Source: Symbiotaphrina buchneri (Eukaryota > Ascomycota > Symbiotaphrinales > Symbiotaphrinaceae). From it: a stretch of DNA of 64,000 nucleotides. The position numbers and the translations under genes were made by a program. Positions 55,270 to 64,000 of the stretch are shown piece by piece; the stretch's first letter is position 1, and the number at the start of each line of letters is the position of its first letter. A model generated the notes under the pieces. It saw only the letters and a list, made by a program, of their open reading frames with translations, was not told the DNA's origin and made no database searches. The stretch covers positions 372,001 to 436,000 of the forward strand of contig BCIG01000001.1 in NCBI GenBank assembly GCA_001599915.1, given 5' to 3'.

Positions 55270-56511
55270 ATGGGTGATCCCACAGACCAGAAGAAGGAGG
55301 GTGAGCTTCCGGAGTGGCAGCGGTCTAATGCTGCGTCCGAGAAGCCTGCGGAAGAGAAAGGACCGCAAGGTTCCAAAGCTCCGGGGAAGCATGACGATGT
55401 TACACCCCCTCCCTCCCGGCCACAACTCATCGAACAAGCCAAGAAGTTCCTGGAAGAAGATGAGATCAAAGACGCACCTACGGAGCGCAAGATTGCTTTT
55501 TTAGAGACCAAGGGCCTTGCAAATGATGAGATACAGCAGCTGCTGGGTGTATCGCGGAATATGGAGGCTTCGGCGCAAGACCCTGCGGCTTTCAACGTGA
55601 AACGAGATGTATGGATACTTCCCACCAACATTGCTATGTGCACCCTGACTTACTGCGATATCCAGCCCTCTTTTACCTCTCAGACGCCCCCCGCCCCACC
55701 GTCCGAGCCACAACATCAAGCCAGTCCCGTTCCTCCAATCATCACGTACCCCGAATTCCTCGTCTATCAACGACAGCCTCCTCCTCTCATAACGAAGGGA
55801 CGCCTGCTTAATGCTCTCTATTTCTTTGCTGCCACTTCTGCCTCGATCTACACCGCCAGCAACTACGTGGTGAAGCCAATGGTCTCCGCTTTGACAGATG
55901 CACGGCATTCTCTGCTGCAGTCTACTGAAGCCAAACTTACGGACCTCAACATGCGCCTCACGTCCGTCGTCAGCACTGATCCAACAACATCCTCACACTC
56001 ACATCAACACCCTCATACCGAAGACGACGACTCATCGGATGTCTCCTCCAACCCCTCCGACCCAACAGAGCTATTTCACCGTGACATCGGCATCCAGACT
56101 TCCTCCTCAATTGCTTCCTCCACCTCCTCTCGATCACCCTCCCCTATACCGGCTGAAGTGGTCCCAGCGGCGCCGATAGAAGGTCAACACACGCGTCTTA
56201 CCGTATTAAAGACCCATCTCCGCGAGTTGGCGTCCGACCTGGCAACCCTGGAGGCCACAGACTCGGACACCACCACAGCGGTGCGCGAGCTACAGACATT
56301 TTTAGAGGGCTTGACATACGCGGGCTCACCGTACTACAGCAGCGATGGGACCTACGGCGGGGTAATGAGCGGAGTAGGCTTAGGTGGAGTAGGTGCAGCA
56401 GCCAAGGATGCTAAAGAAGATATGATCGAGGTAGTGAGGAAGGAGATCCGGGGTATCAAGGGCGTATTCCTGAGTGCAAGGAACTTCCCCTCGGCGGCAG
56501 GCAGGCGGTAG
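55270..56511 (+). CDS. PEX14: Peroxisomal membrane docking protein Pex14
   Basis: Docking factor for the PTS1/PTS2 receptors at the peroxisome membrane. The ATG at 55270 (MGDPTDQKKEGELPEW) is preferred to one 123 bp upstream because the family start is hydrophilic. The N-terminal Pex14 domain reads RPQLIEQAKKFLEEDEIKDA, then IAFLETKGLANDEIQQLLG. A Pro-rich linker contains TPPAPPSEP. A single membrane-like segment (LLNALYFFAATSASIYTASNYV) is followed by a coiled coil and a Ser/Thr-rich C-terminus. A 57-nt stretch (55609-55665) has GT-AG ends and is in frame: it is probably an intron that leaves 413 codons open when retained (otherwise 394). Confidence 0.92.
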   Translation: MGDPTDQKKEGELPEWQRSNAASEKPAEEKGPQGSKAPGKHDDVTPPPSRPQLIEQAKKFLEEDEIKDAPTERKIAFLETKGLANDEIQQLLGVSRNMEASAQDPAAFNVKRDVWILPTNIAMCTLTYCDIQPSFTSQTPPAPPSEPQHQASPVPPIITYPEFLVYQRQPPPLITKGRLLNALYFFAATSASIYTASNYVVKPMVSALTDARHSLLQSTEAKLTDLNMRLTSVVSTDPTTSSHSHQHPHTEDDDSSDVSSNPSDPTELFHRDIGIQTSSSIASSTSSRSPSPIPAEVVPAAPIEGQHTRLTVLKTHLRELASDLATLEATDSDTTTAVRELQTFLEGLTYAGSPYYSSDGTYGGVMSGVGLGGVGAAAKDAKEDMIEVVRKEIRGIKGVFLSARNFPSAAGRR

Positions 56512-56714
56512 ATGCATATACCCAATATAGTGAATCTGTGCGGAAGCGGCGAAGTGCTGTTCATACAAGTGATAATTACACCCTCCGTGCCACTCCGCAG
56601 CTCGATGCGTAAAGTAAAGCAATCCATAACCCGCTAGCAAGCTAAAGAAGGGAGATTTGAATTTTTCCAGTCCCACAACCCCTGCCATGCATTCCCAATG
56701 TTTGACCTGAAGTT

Positions 56715-57830
56715 TCACTTCTTTGGGTCTGCACCGGTATCACCATACACGTTCAAGCCCAAACCCTCGCTGTCCAAGTACAGCTTGTTCTTGCCTCCCT
56801 GCTCTTGCAGCAGTCCAGCGATGACCCGGGCATTTTCGATCCTCCGCAACTCAACATATGAGCGACTCTTCTTGATGGCATCACCGATCAGTTCCGCTGA
56901 GCGGGCTTCACCCTGCGCCCGGACGACCATGGCTTGCTTCTCCTGCCGTGCCTTGTCGACGACGAAGGCGGCACGTTGGGCTTCTTGCTGAGCCACTTGC
57001 TTGGCCTCTACCGCAGCTGTGAATTCAGGGGAGAATGCAAGGTGCTGGAGAAGAAACGTCAGCAATTTGCATAATGGCATTCCGAAGTGGGGATTGCAAA
57101 CGTACAGTTAGAGATACATCATCAAGCATGATGTTAAACCTCGCCGCTCTCCGCACCAAATTATCCCTCACCAGCCTTGAAACGTTCTCTCTCTGTGTAA
57201 TCAACTGGCTGGCATTGAACTGCGCGACCACGCTCTTCAGCACCTCGTTGACGATGCTGGGCAATACCCGCTCATCGTAGTCCGTCCCCAGCGTGCGGTA
57301 GATCTGTGGCAAGGCATCGACTCTTGGCCTGGACAATACACGGCAGGTGATGTTCACCATCTGTAAGTCCTTGGTGCCGGTAAGAGAGGCGACATTGCGA
57401 GGCTTCGCCCGCACGTCGTAGGTTATAGGAGTTTCGAACCAGGGGAGTTTGAAGTGTGTGCCTTCGGGGTAGATATCCTTCTTGACACCGCTAAGACGGG
57501 TGTATTTTATGGCTCGGTGACCACCGTCCACTATAAAAGCAACATATTAGCCTGTTTTCTTGATCGAGCAGTTTGTAAGAGCATTGCGAAAAGTGTCCAT
57601 GCTTGCTCTTTTTTCCCTCCACAGACGCAAGTTGTCCACAGTTTTGAGAACGTACCGTTGAACAGGGAATTGTTGAGAAGCACAGCTCCACCACCGAGAA
57701 TCAGCAGACCCGCCACTCCCCCAAAAAGATTTCTTGGGTTGCCGCCGGGAAAGCCTCCAGCCCTGCCTCGCTGCTGAGCATCCTGTAGTGTCCGCTGGAG
57801 CTTAGCCCAGGTTTCTCTCGGATCAGACAT
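56715..57830 (-). CDS. PHB2: Prohibitin 2
   Basis: Inner mitochondrial membrane scaffold protein; forms rings with prohibitin 1. Exons 57656-57830, 57106-57530 and 56715-57044; 309 aa. The N-terminal segment ([23 protein letters not shown]) is the membrane anchor. The band-7/SPFH domain reads [20 protein letters not shown], then [20 protein letters not shown] and [14 protein letters not shown]. The coiled-coil [20 protein letters not shown] region and C-terminal [17 protein letters not shown] follow. The first intron is 125 nt, longer than average. The gene is divergent from CstF-64. Confidence 0.95.
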
Positions 57831-58158
57831 GATTGTTGGCTCCCCTTCAGGGATTTAGGTAAACGGGGATTGGATGTCGAGCACCGCTGGACCGTAGGGA
57901 TGACAGTCGTGGACGGCTAAAGGCGGAGACGGAGCAGAAAGAGCTAGCTCGGAGGTGGTGATGCAGGACTTTGGTGGTGCAAGTTTGCGCGCCTGTTGGG
58001 CGAATGAGAACGCAGCACAAGCGACCATTGTTGCGCGCGCGCCTTTTCTTTCTCCGGAACTCCATAGACAAGCACATACGGAGAAGACAGCTTCAACAAA
58101 AACAAAGTATCTCGTATAGCATTAAGGAGCGCTATCAGTGAGCACACCACAAACCACC
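57831..58158. promoter_or_regulatory. Divergent promoter region PHB2/CstF-64
   Basis: A 328-bp shared upstream region. It contains a GCGCGCGC stretch near 58037. I see no named motif. Confidence 0.45.
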
Positions 58159-59108
58159 ATGGCTGGTGATAAAGCAGGGCGAGTTGTCTTCGTGGGCAAC
58201 ATCCCATACGGTCCGTCCCAGAGACACCCCCAGGCAATCAGCTCATGCTAACAAAGGGCGTTCTAGGCTTGACCGAAGAGCAGATCGTGCATATTTTCAG
58301 CCAAGTCGGGCAGGTCGTGAATTTCCGCCTGGTCTATGACCGCGACACCGGGCGGCCGAAGGGCTTTGGGTTCGCTGAATACGCCGACCCAGACGCCGCA
58401 GCATCTGCAGTCCGCAACCTCAACGACTACGAGACCATGGGCCGGAAGCTACGTGTTGACTTCTCCCACGAGGGCGGCGATGATGATGCCGCGCCGGCTG
58501 GATACACCGCCCAACCACCACAACCTACCAACGGCGCACCTGCAGTGGGTAACTCCGCTCTGCCTCCTCTTCCACCAGGCGTTGAGCTGCCTCCTGGCCT
58601 CACATGTCCAGATGCGATCTCTCGCACGCTATCCACACTTCCCGCGCCTCAACTCCTGGATATCCTCGCCCAAATGAAAGGTCTCGTCATGACCGATCCC
58701 AACAAAGCGACTGAACTCCTACGTCAAGCTCCTCAGCTTTCCTACGCCATCTTCCAGGCTCTCCTCCTCATGGGTCTCGTCGACACGTCCGTACTCTCTT
58801 CCGTCGTCGAGCAAGCCACACAAGCAGCTGCCCCGGTACCTCCTCCTCAGGCGGTGCCGGCACCATACGCTGCATACCCGCAACTTGCAGGCCAGGTCGC
58901 AACCGGTACCCCGCCAGTGCATCACGCGCCATATGCACCACCTCCACCAGTGCAACCAGTCCCGACGCCAGTGCAGCCAGACCAGCAGGCCGCGTTGATT
59001 CAACAAGTCCTAAGCCTACCCCAGGCCCAGATCGATGCAATGCCCCCGGCAGAAAGAGCCCAGATCATGATGTTAAGGCAGCAGTTCCTGACCGCTGGGC
59101 TCGGCTAG
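58159..59108 (+). CDS. Cleavage stimulation factor subunit 2 (CstF-64/Rna15-like)
   Basis: RNA-binding factor for pre-mRNA 3'-end formation; it recognises the downstream GU-rich element. Exons 58159-58210 and 58267-59108; 297 aa. The intron (56 nt) lies inside the RRM and joins NIPYG to LTEEQIVHIFSQVGQVVNFR. RNP2 is VVFVGNIPY and RNP1 is KGFGFAEY. The hinge domain (LLDILAQMKGLVMTDPNKAT, QLSYAIFQALLLMGL) binds CstF-77/Rna14. A Pro/Ala/Gln-rich linker is followed by the C-terminal CSTF_C helix bundle (QQVLSLPQAQIDAMPPAERA). All three domains are present and the length is typical of filamentous fungi. Confidence 0.95.
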
Positions 59109-59511
59109 TCGATATCTTGTGCAAATAGTCTTGAAACTTAGAAAATGCTACTCCTAGGACACAACACAATGGGGCACAAAGGAAATATTGCATGGATGAA
59201 GGCGCTGCGGAGTGTATTGGAACAGGGTCTGGCGTTTGGAGGAGGGAAAAGCAATTACAAGGCAAATCTAGGCCATTGTGATATCATGAGAAACTGAATG
59301 CAAGGATTCTAATCATAATGCACTGGGGCTGTGAGCAAATTCATGTCTATTTGACATTGGTATCTCCTTTGAAGCTCCTGAATCGAGATTCATTCCACAC
59401 TTTAATAAGTGCGCCGTCCCGAACTTCCATCTATAGCATTCCCGGCTATAGTTTAGTACTTGACCAAGGTAAAAGGAAAGGTTAAAACACCCACAGCCCG
59501 CTCGGCTCGTC
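59109..59511. other. Convergent intergenic region CstF-64/decarboxylase-like
   Basis: A 403-bp region between convergent genes. It holds no protein-like frame and no repeat. Confidence 0.45.
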
Positions 59512-61029
59512 TCAGGTCGGTGATATAATGCTCTCGAGCACGTCCCGCACAATCGGGACATCGCGCCCTTCTTCGATTCTCCAATTCGAGACTGCAATCC
59601 TAGCCGCTGGCCGACCATTCCACTTCGTCCCCGATACATATATCTTGCCAGTAGCATTGATTTTCCCCACCAGCTCTTCATTAACGCTCTCATTTTTTGC
59701 TCTGAAGATGACGATGATATAGATGCCCTGGAACGCTGCGTTCTCGTCGAGGTCACCCTGGGCTTCCGGTAGCAATTGATAGTCCGGATGGCCGTCAATG
59801 AACTCGGCCACTGCCCGAGCAAATCTGATCTGGCGCTCGAGCATCTCGCGGTATCCCGTCCGACCATAGGCAACCAAGGTTGCATAGACCGGTAACGCTC
59901 GGAACCGCCTCGAGTTTTCAAGCCCTATATTCAGAGGCGAAGGGACACTGCCAGCCGCGGAGCTCAAATACGCCGCATTAGGGTTCTCAAATGTGCTCTG
60001 CAGCGGCTCGAGGTGCCGCGAAAAGAAAAAGCCGCAGTCATAGGGTACGTTAAGCAATTTGTGACTGTCGCCGGCGATGGAGTCCGCCAGCTCGACGCCA
60101 GCTGAGCCGGCTTTCAGAGCAGAGAAGGAGACGCCAGAGGACAGCAGCCGCGTAAAGAGCCCAAAAGCTCCATCGACGTGCAGCCAAGCTCCGTACTTGT
60201 CGCAGAGGTGGCGGACCTTTTGCATTTCTTCCAGGCTGTTCGTGGCAAAACGTCCGGTGTTGACCTCGCCGCAGGAGATGGCGACAATATTGACGGTACT
60301 TTTGGCCTCCCATAAACAGTATTCGAGCTTCTTGAGGTCAATTCTCCATGGCTTGGAGGCGTCATTGACGGATATGGTCGAGCCGCTGCCTAACCCTACA
60401 ACGCTGGCGGCTTTACGTAGGGATGAGTGCGGCATGCTGCTAAGAATCTGGATATTCTCAATGCCCGCAGCCCAGCAGGCTTTCAACATCCCATCTTTGC
60501 TGACACTGATATTTTTGATACCCTTCTTCCTCAGCGCGTTGCTAATGACTTGCTCTCTCGCGCAAGCCAGACCGAGGATGTTACTCGCCGTTGCGCCAGT
60601 CGTGAACGTCCTTCCTGGCCAATCTTCAGGTTTCAATTCGAACAGTTCCAGCAATAACCGCAACGCCGTGTCCTCCACATCCGTGGCTACGGTCTCGTTG
60701 GGAAGATGTACCTGCACATTCTGATCGTACGCTGTGACGAAGTTGTCTGCGAGAGCAGCGGCAGGGGTTGTTCCTCCTGTGACGAATCCAAAGTAGCGAG
60801 GAGAAAGGCTGGAGAGGTTCAGAGCCGGTGCGATATCCGCTTGTAGATGTTCTGCGGTCGGTTGGAGGCCAAGACCGGTTTCTGATAGACGAGAGGGAAG
60901 AGATGATCTGGCTTTGGACAGAGATGCAGGGGAGGGTAAAATTGGGTGTGCAGCAACTTCTTCAAAGCTTAGATGATGTAACTGTTGGAATAGAGTGCTA
61001 TATTTCTCAACATCTTCCTGCTTTTCCAT
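59512..61029 (-). CDS. PLP-dependent group II decarboxylase-like enzyme
   Basis: Member of the pyridoxal-phosphate (fold type I) group II decarboxylase family, which includes aromatic-amino-acid and glutamate decarboxylases. Single exon, 505 aa from the ATG at 61029 (MEKQEDVEKY); the frame stays open upstream but has no ATG. Motifs: SPRYFGFVTGGTTPAAALAD, FTTGATASNILGLACAR, HVDGAFGLFTRL (cofactor-binding Asp) and GDSHKLLNVPYDCGFFF with the Schiff-base lysine. The C-terminal small domain is present. Many fungi carry this as a stand-alone gene with unknown substrate. The fit to a specific decarboxylase is not possible by eye. Confidence 0.88.
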   Translation of the reverse strand: MEKQEDVEKYSTLFQQLHHLSFEEVAAHPILPSPASLSKARSSLPSRLSETGLGLQPTAEHLQADIAPALNLSSLSPRYFGFVTGGTTPAAALADNFVTAYDQNVQVHLPNETVATDVEDTALRLLLELFELKPEDWPGRTFTTGATASNILGLACAREQVISNALRKKGIKNISVSKDGMLKACWAAGIENIQILSSMPHSSLRKAASVVGLGSGSTISVNDASKPWRIDLKKLEYCLWEAKSTVNIVAISCGEVNTGRFATNSLEEMQKVRHLCDKYGAWLHVDGAFGLFTRLLSSGVSFSALKAGSAGVELADSIAGDSHKLLNVPYDCGFFFSRHLEPLQSTFENPNAAYLSSAAGSVPSPLNIGLENSRRFRALPVYATLVAYGRTGYREMLERQIRFARAVAEFIDGHPDYQLLPEAQGDLDENAAFQGIYIIVIFRAKNESVNEELVGKINATGKIYVSGTKWNGRPAARIAVSNWRIEEGRDVPIVRDVLESIISPT

Positions 61030-61665
61030 GACTGCAGTCTTCGGGTGTCTATCATAACAGAATAGGAAGTTTGCAGAAAAACAGGGATGATAACCAAAAT
61101 AATATTTCAAAAAAATTCAAAGTGTAACAAGTAAATCGATTATCGTCAGGATTTATAAGAAAATGGTATCTGCATCGTTTGAAGATCTAGGCGGAATAAC
61201 AACTTTGAGTTGAAGGTATTCAAGATCAGTCCTCGGCGCATCTGGAGCCCCTGAGCCTGGCTGACCCCCTTTCCCAGATCATATGTCTCAGGTACAGAAC
61301 GTCCGTGAAGTAGGTACAGAATGAGTAATGTAAAGTACCTTAAGCGGGTAAGAGTAAGCCAGCTTTGTAAGGGTAAACTTTCAACAGTTTGGAAAGAACG
61401 AGCTAGAAATGTTTGGTAAAGTTTGTCCGGGTACACCGCTAAACGACTTTACGGCCGTCTACTGAAGGGACAGAGCAATGTGACTAAGCCTGGCCCGGTG
61501 GACCGCTTAAGTAATCACACCCTTCCCTGCCGGCTCGCCGCCCTTCCCCTTCAGTAGTTGCAACTTCAATTTCCGTCAGTATCGTGTCGAAAGAATCGTA
61601 ATCAATACGACACTACAAAGTACCTTACGCATCCCTAGAGGCTGCCCCTGCATCGCGCGCGCAAG
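61030..61665. promoter_or_regulatory. Divergent promoter region decarboxylase-like / zinc-finger gene
   Basis: A 636-bp region between divergent genes. A minus-strand 96-codon frame is AT-rich and without family resemblance. I see no named motif. Confidence 0.45.
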
Positions 61666-62708
61666 ATGGGTCACTGGAGCGATCATGAAGTGCATCGTGC
61701 CTTTGAGGAGTTCAAGGCCAAAGAGACTGACAAGGTTCACCACCACCCTCACTGCTCATCCTCCCAGCCACGTCGTTACTAACCGCCATCATCCAGTGTC
61801 TCTCCGTAAAGTGTCTCTACTGCCATACCGTCCGCGCGAAGAATACCTCGCGTCAACGCGCCCATCTGCTGCAATGTGCTCCCTATCTGGAGGCCATGAA
61901 GGCCGAAGGCCGCGAGACGTCCATCACTCAGGACGCTGCAGCCGGTCCGTCCGTTGATGGCCAACCGCGCCCATCGCCTTACATGGCATCAGGTTCATAC
62001 GTCGCACGACGCAGGTACAACACAGCCAACCGTAGCGAAGCCGCCAACACGCCAACGACACATACTTGCAAGCACTGCCATGAGAACTTCGAGACCGAAA
62101 ATAAGTTGCAGCGCCACCAGTGGTCGAACCCGCAGTGTCGCGGTGCGGCAATGCCTGGCTATTCCTCTTCAGTGCCGGAGAAGCGTAAGCACGAAGATAT
62201 GGCCTTCCTCAGCGTACACGACATTGTCGCCAAGATCGAGAGGCGTGAGCGAGAGCAGAACGAGGAGATCAAGCGCCTCCGCAAGCAGCTTGAGGGCTTG
62301 GAGGAGAGCCATTATGAGCAGACAGAGAGCTTGCACCTGCTGCGTTACATGCTGTTCGAGCGCGAGCGCGAGATGATGAACTACCCCCGCCCCTCTGACG
62401 CACCGGACACAGACCCTCGCAAGACAGGTCCGAGACCCGTTGGTATGCGTGGCGATGAGGAGAATGAAGAGGACGCCGATGGGGAGGCTGACCCTGAGGG
62501 AAATGGAGGAGCTCCTGCGACTGGCGAACGCCCTCAACCTAGCATGCCGCTTGAAGGCACTCCTGCATCAACCGAGAGAAGAGGTCCGGGCAGGCCACCG
62601 AAGAACTTGCCAAATCCTGCCGCAGCAGCAGCAGCAGCCGGTCAGCAAGGTGGTCGACCACCCATGTGGTATTCTGGGTTGCTGCCCCCTTGGGCTGATA
62701 TGCCATAG
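61666..62708 (+). CDS. BED/C2H2 zinc-finger protein with AT-hook
   Basis: Probable DNA-binding protein. Exons 61666-61734 and 61797-62708; 326 aa. The start MGHWSDHEVHRAFEEFKAKE was recovered by splicing and leads into CLSVKCLYCHTVRAKNTSRQ and RAHLLQC, which resembles a BED-type finger (Trp/Phe near the start, CxxC, then H-x-C). A second, C2H2-type finger follows: CKHCHENFETENKLQRHQ. Then comes a charged coiled coil (VAKIERREREQNEEIKRLRK), an acidic run, and an AT-hook-like GPGRPPK. The C-terminus is Ala/Pro/Gly-rich. The gene's target is unknown. The intron donor (gttcac) is not optimal. Confidence 0.8.
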
Positions 62709-63536
62709 GAGCATGGTTCGGAGATTGGTACACGACTGGCTGGGTCAAGTTTTGCTTGCTCTTCATTACTGCTGGACGTTTCTCCGCCTTTGTCTTATTA
62801 GCCGCTGTCGATCCAGCGGTCAGCCTTCTCTTTGTTCTGCTTTGGCTACCGATGTCTGCGGAAGATGGTGCTTCCTCTGGCCGATTGTGGCCCGTACACA
62901 AGTTTTTTTGTGCACTTGAACGTCTGCTCCTTGCATCATGCGTGTGCTTCTAGCAGACTACTAGCTCATACCACAAAATGACCTTTTCATCGCGTATTCA
63001 TTTGAAGTGTCACATTGTCGACCATGGGTGAGCTGACTTGAGCTGACTGCTCAAGTCCGCGTCGTACTGTCAGATATGGAACACCTGTTGCCAATGAATA
63101 TGCCATTGCCCGCCGAACATTTTTTCCTTTCCCAATTCGCTGGCCCTGCCCTGCCTCTAAGATCCGGCTCTGAACATTCTGCCCGGATAATACTTGCACT
63201 GCCGACCTAAATCATCTAGCCCATCAAGCTGACTGCGATCATTTTCCCTTGAGGAAACTGTCGTTGGAAACCTTGTCCTGAGGATCACACGTTTGGTGAC
63301 ACAAAAGTGAGGGTGAAGGTTGACCGTTGGGGTGATCACATGCTGGCGTGGGCTGGTTTGTGAATGTATCTTAGCATAGGGGTCTCGCTTTCCTACCTTA
63401 TGAATGGGATCACTGGAGCCCTCCACAACCGGCGAAGCACCGCTAATGCTAGCAGTATCATAAGTCTAGGACACGGTGCAGGCAGTGAATTTCAGTCGTC
63501 TTACAGAAGTTCAGCTGTTCCATCTTCTCACTGTGT

Positions 63537-63568
<32 letters not shown>

Positions 63569-63727
63569 TCCTAGTCAAGTTTCTGTCCTCCCGTCATCCA
63601 CATCACCAGAATCAATCATCCTCTCCGAGGAGGCCCTTGAGCAAGGGTGCACAGTCCGACATCTTTCATCAAGCTCTGCAACCTGAGGTCGAACGACTGT
63701 GTCTTTCAACTCATCGCCTCAATCAAA
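62709..63727. other. Gene-free stretch with CA microsatellite
   Basis: A 1019-bp region between the zinc-finger gene and the last gene. I see no conserved frame in it. It includes a CA-repeat microsatellite (listed separately). Confidence 0.5.
63537..63565. repeat. (CA)n microsatellite, about 14.5 units
   Basis: An uninterrupted CA/TG dinucleotide repeat of 29 bp, about 165 bp before the start of the last gene. The length makes it likely to vary between strains. Confidence 0.95.
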
Positions 63728-64000
63728 ATGAGCTCCCAGGAAGATAACGGATACAAAAAGTGGCAGGAGGCGAGGCGGAGGATCAAGACCAACTGGCCTG
63801 AGCCTGCTGCCCAAGCGTTCGTTAACTCAATCAATAGATTCGAGGAGCAAGGGGACAGAGATCTCATACGGACATTGGAGAAGTTTTCGGGCAAGATGGG
63901 CTACGAAGAGACTCTTCTGAGGGTGAACAGGGCAATAGTTTGGCGCGTCTCATTTCCACACCCACGCCAACTTGCGGGACCCGTGGAAGACGACTTCAAA
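63728..64000 (+). CDS. Hypothetical protein, 5' end only
   Basis: An open frame from ATG 63728 runs to the end of the window without a stop (91 codons). It starts MSSQEDNGYKKWQEARRRIK and goes on TNWPEPAAQAFVNSINRFEE, QGDRDLIRTLEKFSGKMGYE. The text is charged and helical and looks like real protein, but I do not recognise the family. A splice donor (gtgaac) within the frame near 63921 is possible. Confidence 0.6.
   Translation, partial: MSSQEDNGYKKWQEARRRIKTNWPEPAAQAFVNSINRFEEQGDRDLIRTLEKFSGKMGYEETLLRVNRAIVWRVSFPHPRQLAGPVEDDFK

Noticed and set aside
55056-55643. A 195-codon minus-strand frame over the PEX14 start
   Set aside because: It is antisense to PEX14 and has no family resemblance.
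1-64000. Transposable elements, virus-derived elements or telomere repeats
   Set aside because: No reverse transcriptase, integrase, transposase or long terminal or inverted repeats were seen on either strand.

Overview
This window is nuclear DNA from a filamentous ascomycete (Pezizomycotina). Genes lie closely packed on both strands. Nearly all introns are about 45-95 nt, start with GTANGT-like donors and often carry a CTAAC-like branch site. The gene set includes markers of this group: an XlnR-family Zn2Cys6 activator, RMT2, VTC4, and a pseudouridine glycosidase/kinase fusion. The class cannot be fixed by eye; Eurotiomycetes or a relative would fit. I rebuilt exon structures by requiring reading phase to be kept across each intron and by recognising family motifs.

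Layout. 1-5 kb: 3' end of NAD-glutamate dehydrogenase (GDH2), an unrecognised minus-strand gene, and the lariat-debranching cofactor DRN1/CWF19L1. 5-18 kb: UTP20 (ribosome biogenesis), SUA5 (tRNA t6A synthesis) and cohesin RAD21. 18-31 kb: Golgi Ca2+/Mn2+ ATPase PMR1, COG4, an HST2-type sirtuin, and MCM4. 31-39 kb: polyphosphate synthase VTC4, oligosaccharyltransferase subunit OST1, and the pseudouridine-degrading fusion enzyme. 39-47 kb: a DLH/SnoaL-like protein, then an XlnR-family activator and a secreted GH127 beta-L-arabinofuranosidase on the same strand; this is the most accessory-looking part. 47-64 kb: an unrecognised helical protein, RMT2, tubulin cofactor A, a THO7-like protein, elongin A, NEDD8, PEX14, prohibitin 2, CstF-64, a PLP-dependent decarboxylase-like enzyme, a BED/C2H2 zinc-finger protein, and a gene running off the end.

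Most of the window is conserved housekeeping: genome replication and cohesion, RNA processing, Golgi and peroxisome function, ubiquitin-like signalling. I see no transposon, virus-derived element, tRNA, rRNA, CRISPR array or secondary-metabolite cluster. I did not find a convincing undescribed system. The points most worth a second look are: the XlnR-like regulator beside GH127; an apparent one-base insertion that breaks VTC4; an alternative mitochondrial N-terminus for SUA5; a perfect 39-bp in-frame duplication in the THO7-like gene; three genes whose first coding exon is only 5-14 nt; and a compact ACGCG-box cluster upstream of MCM4.
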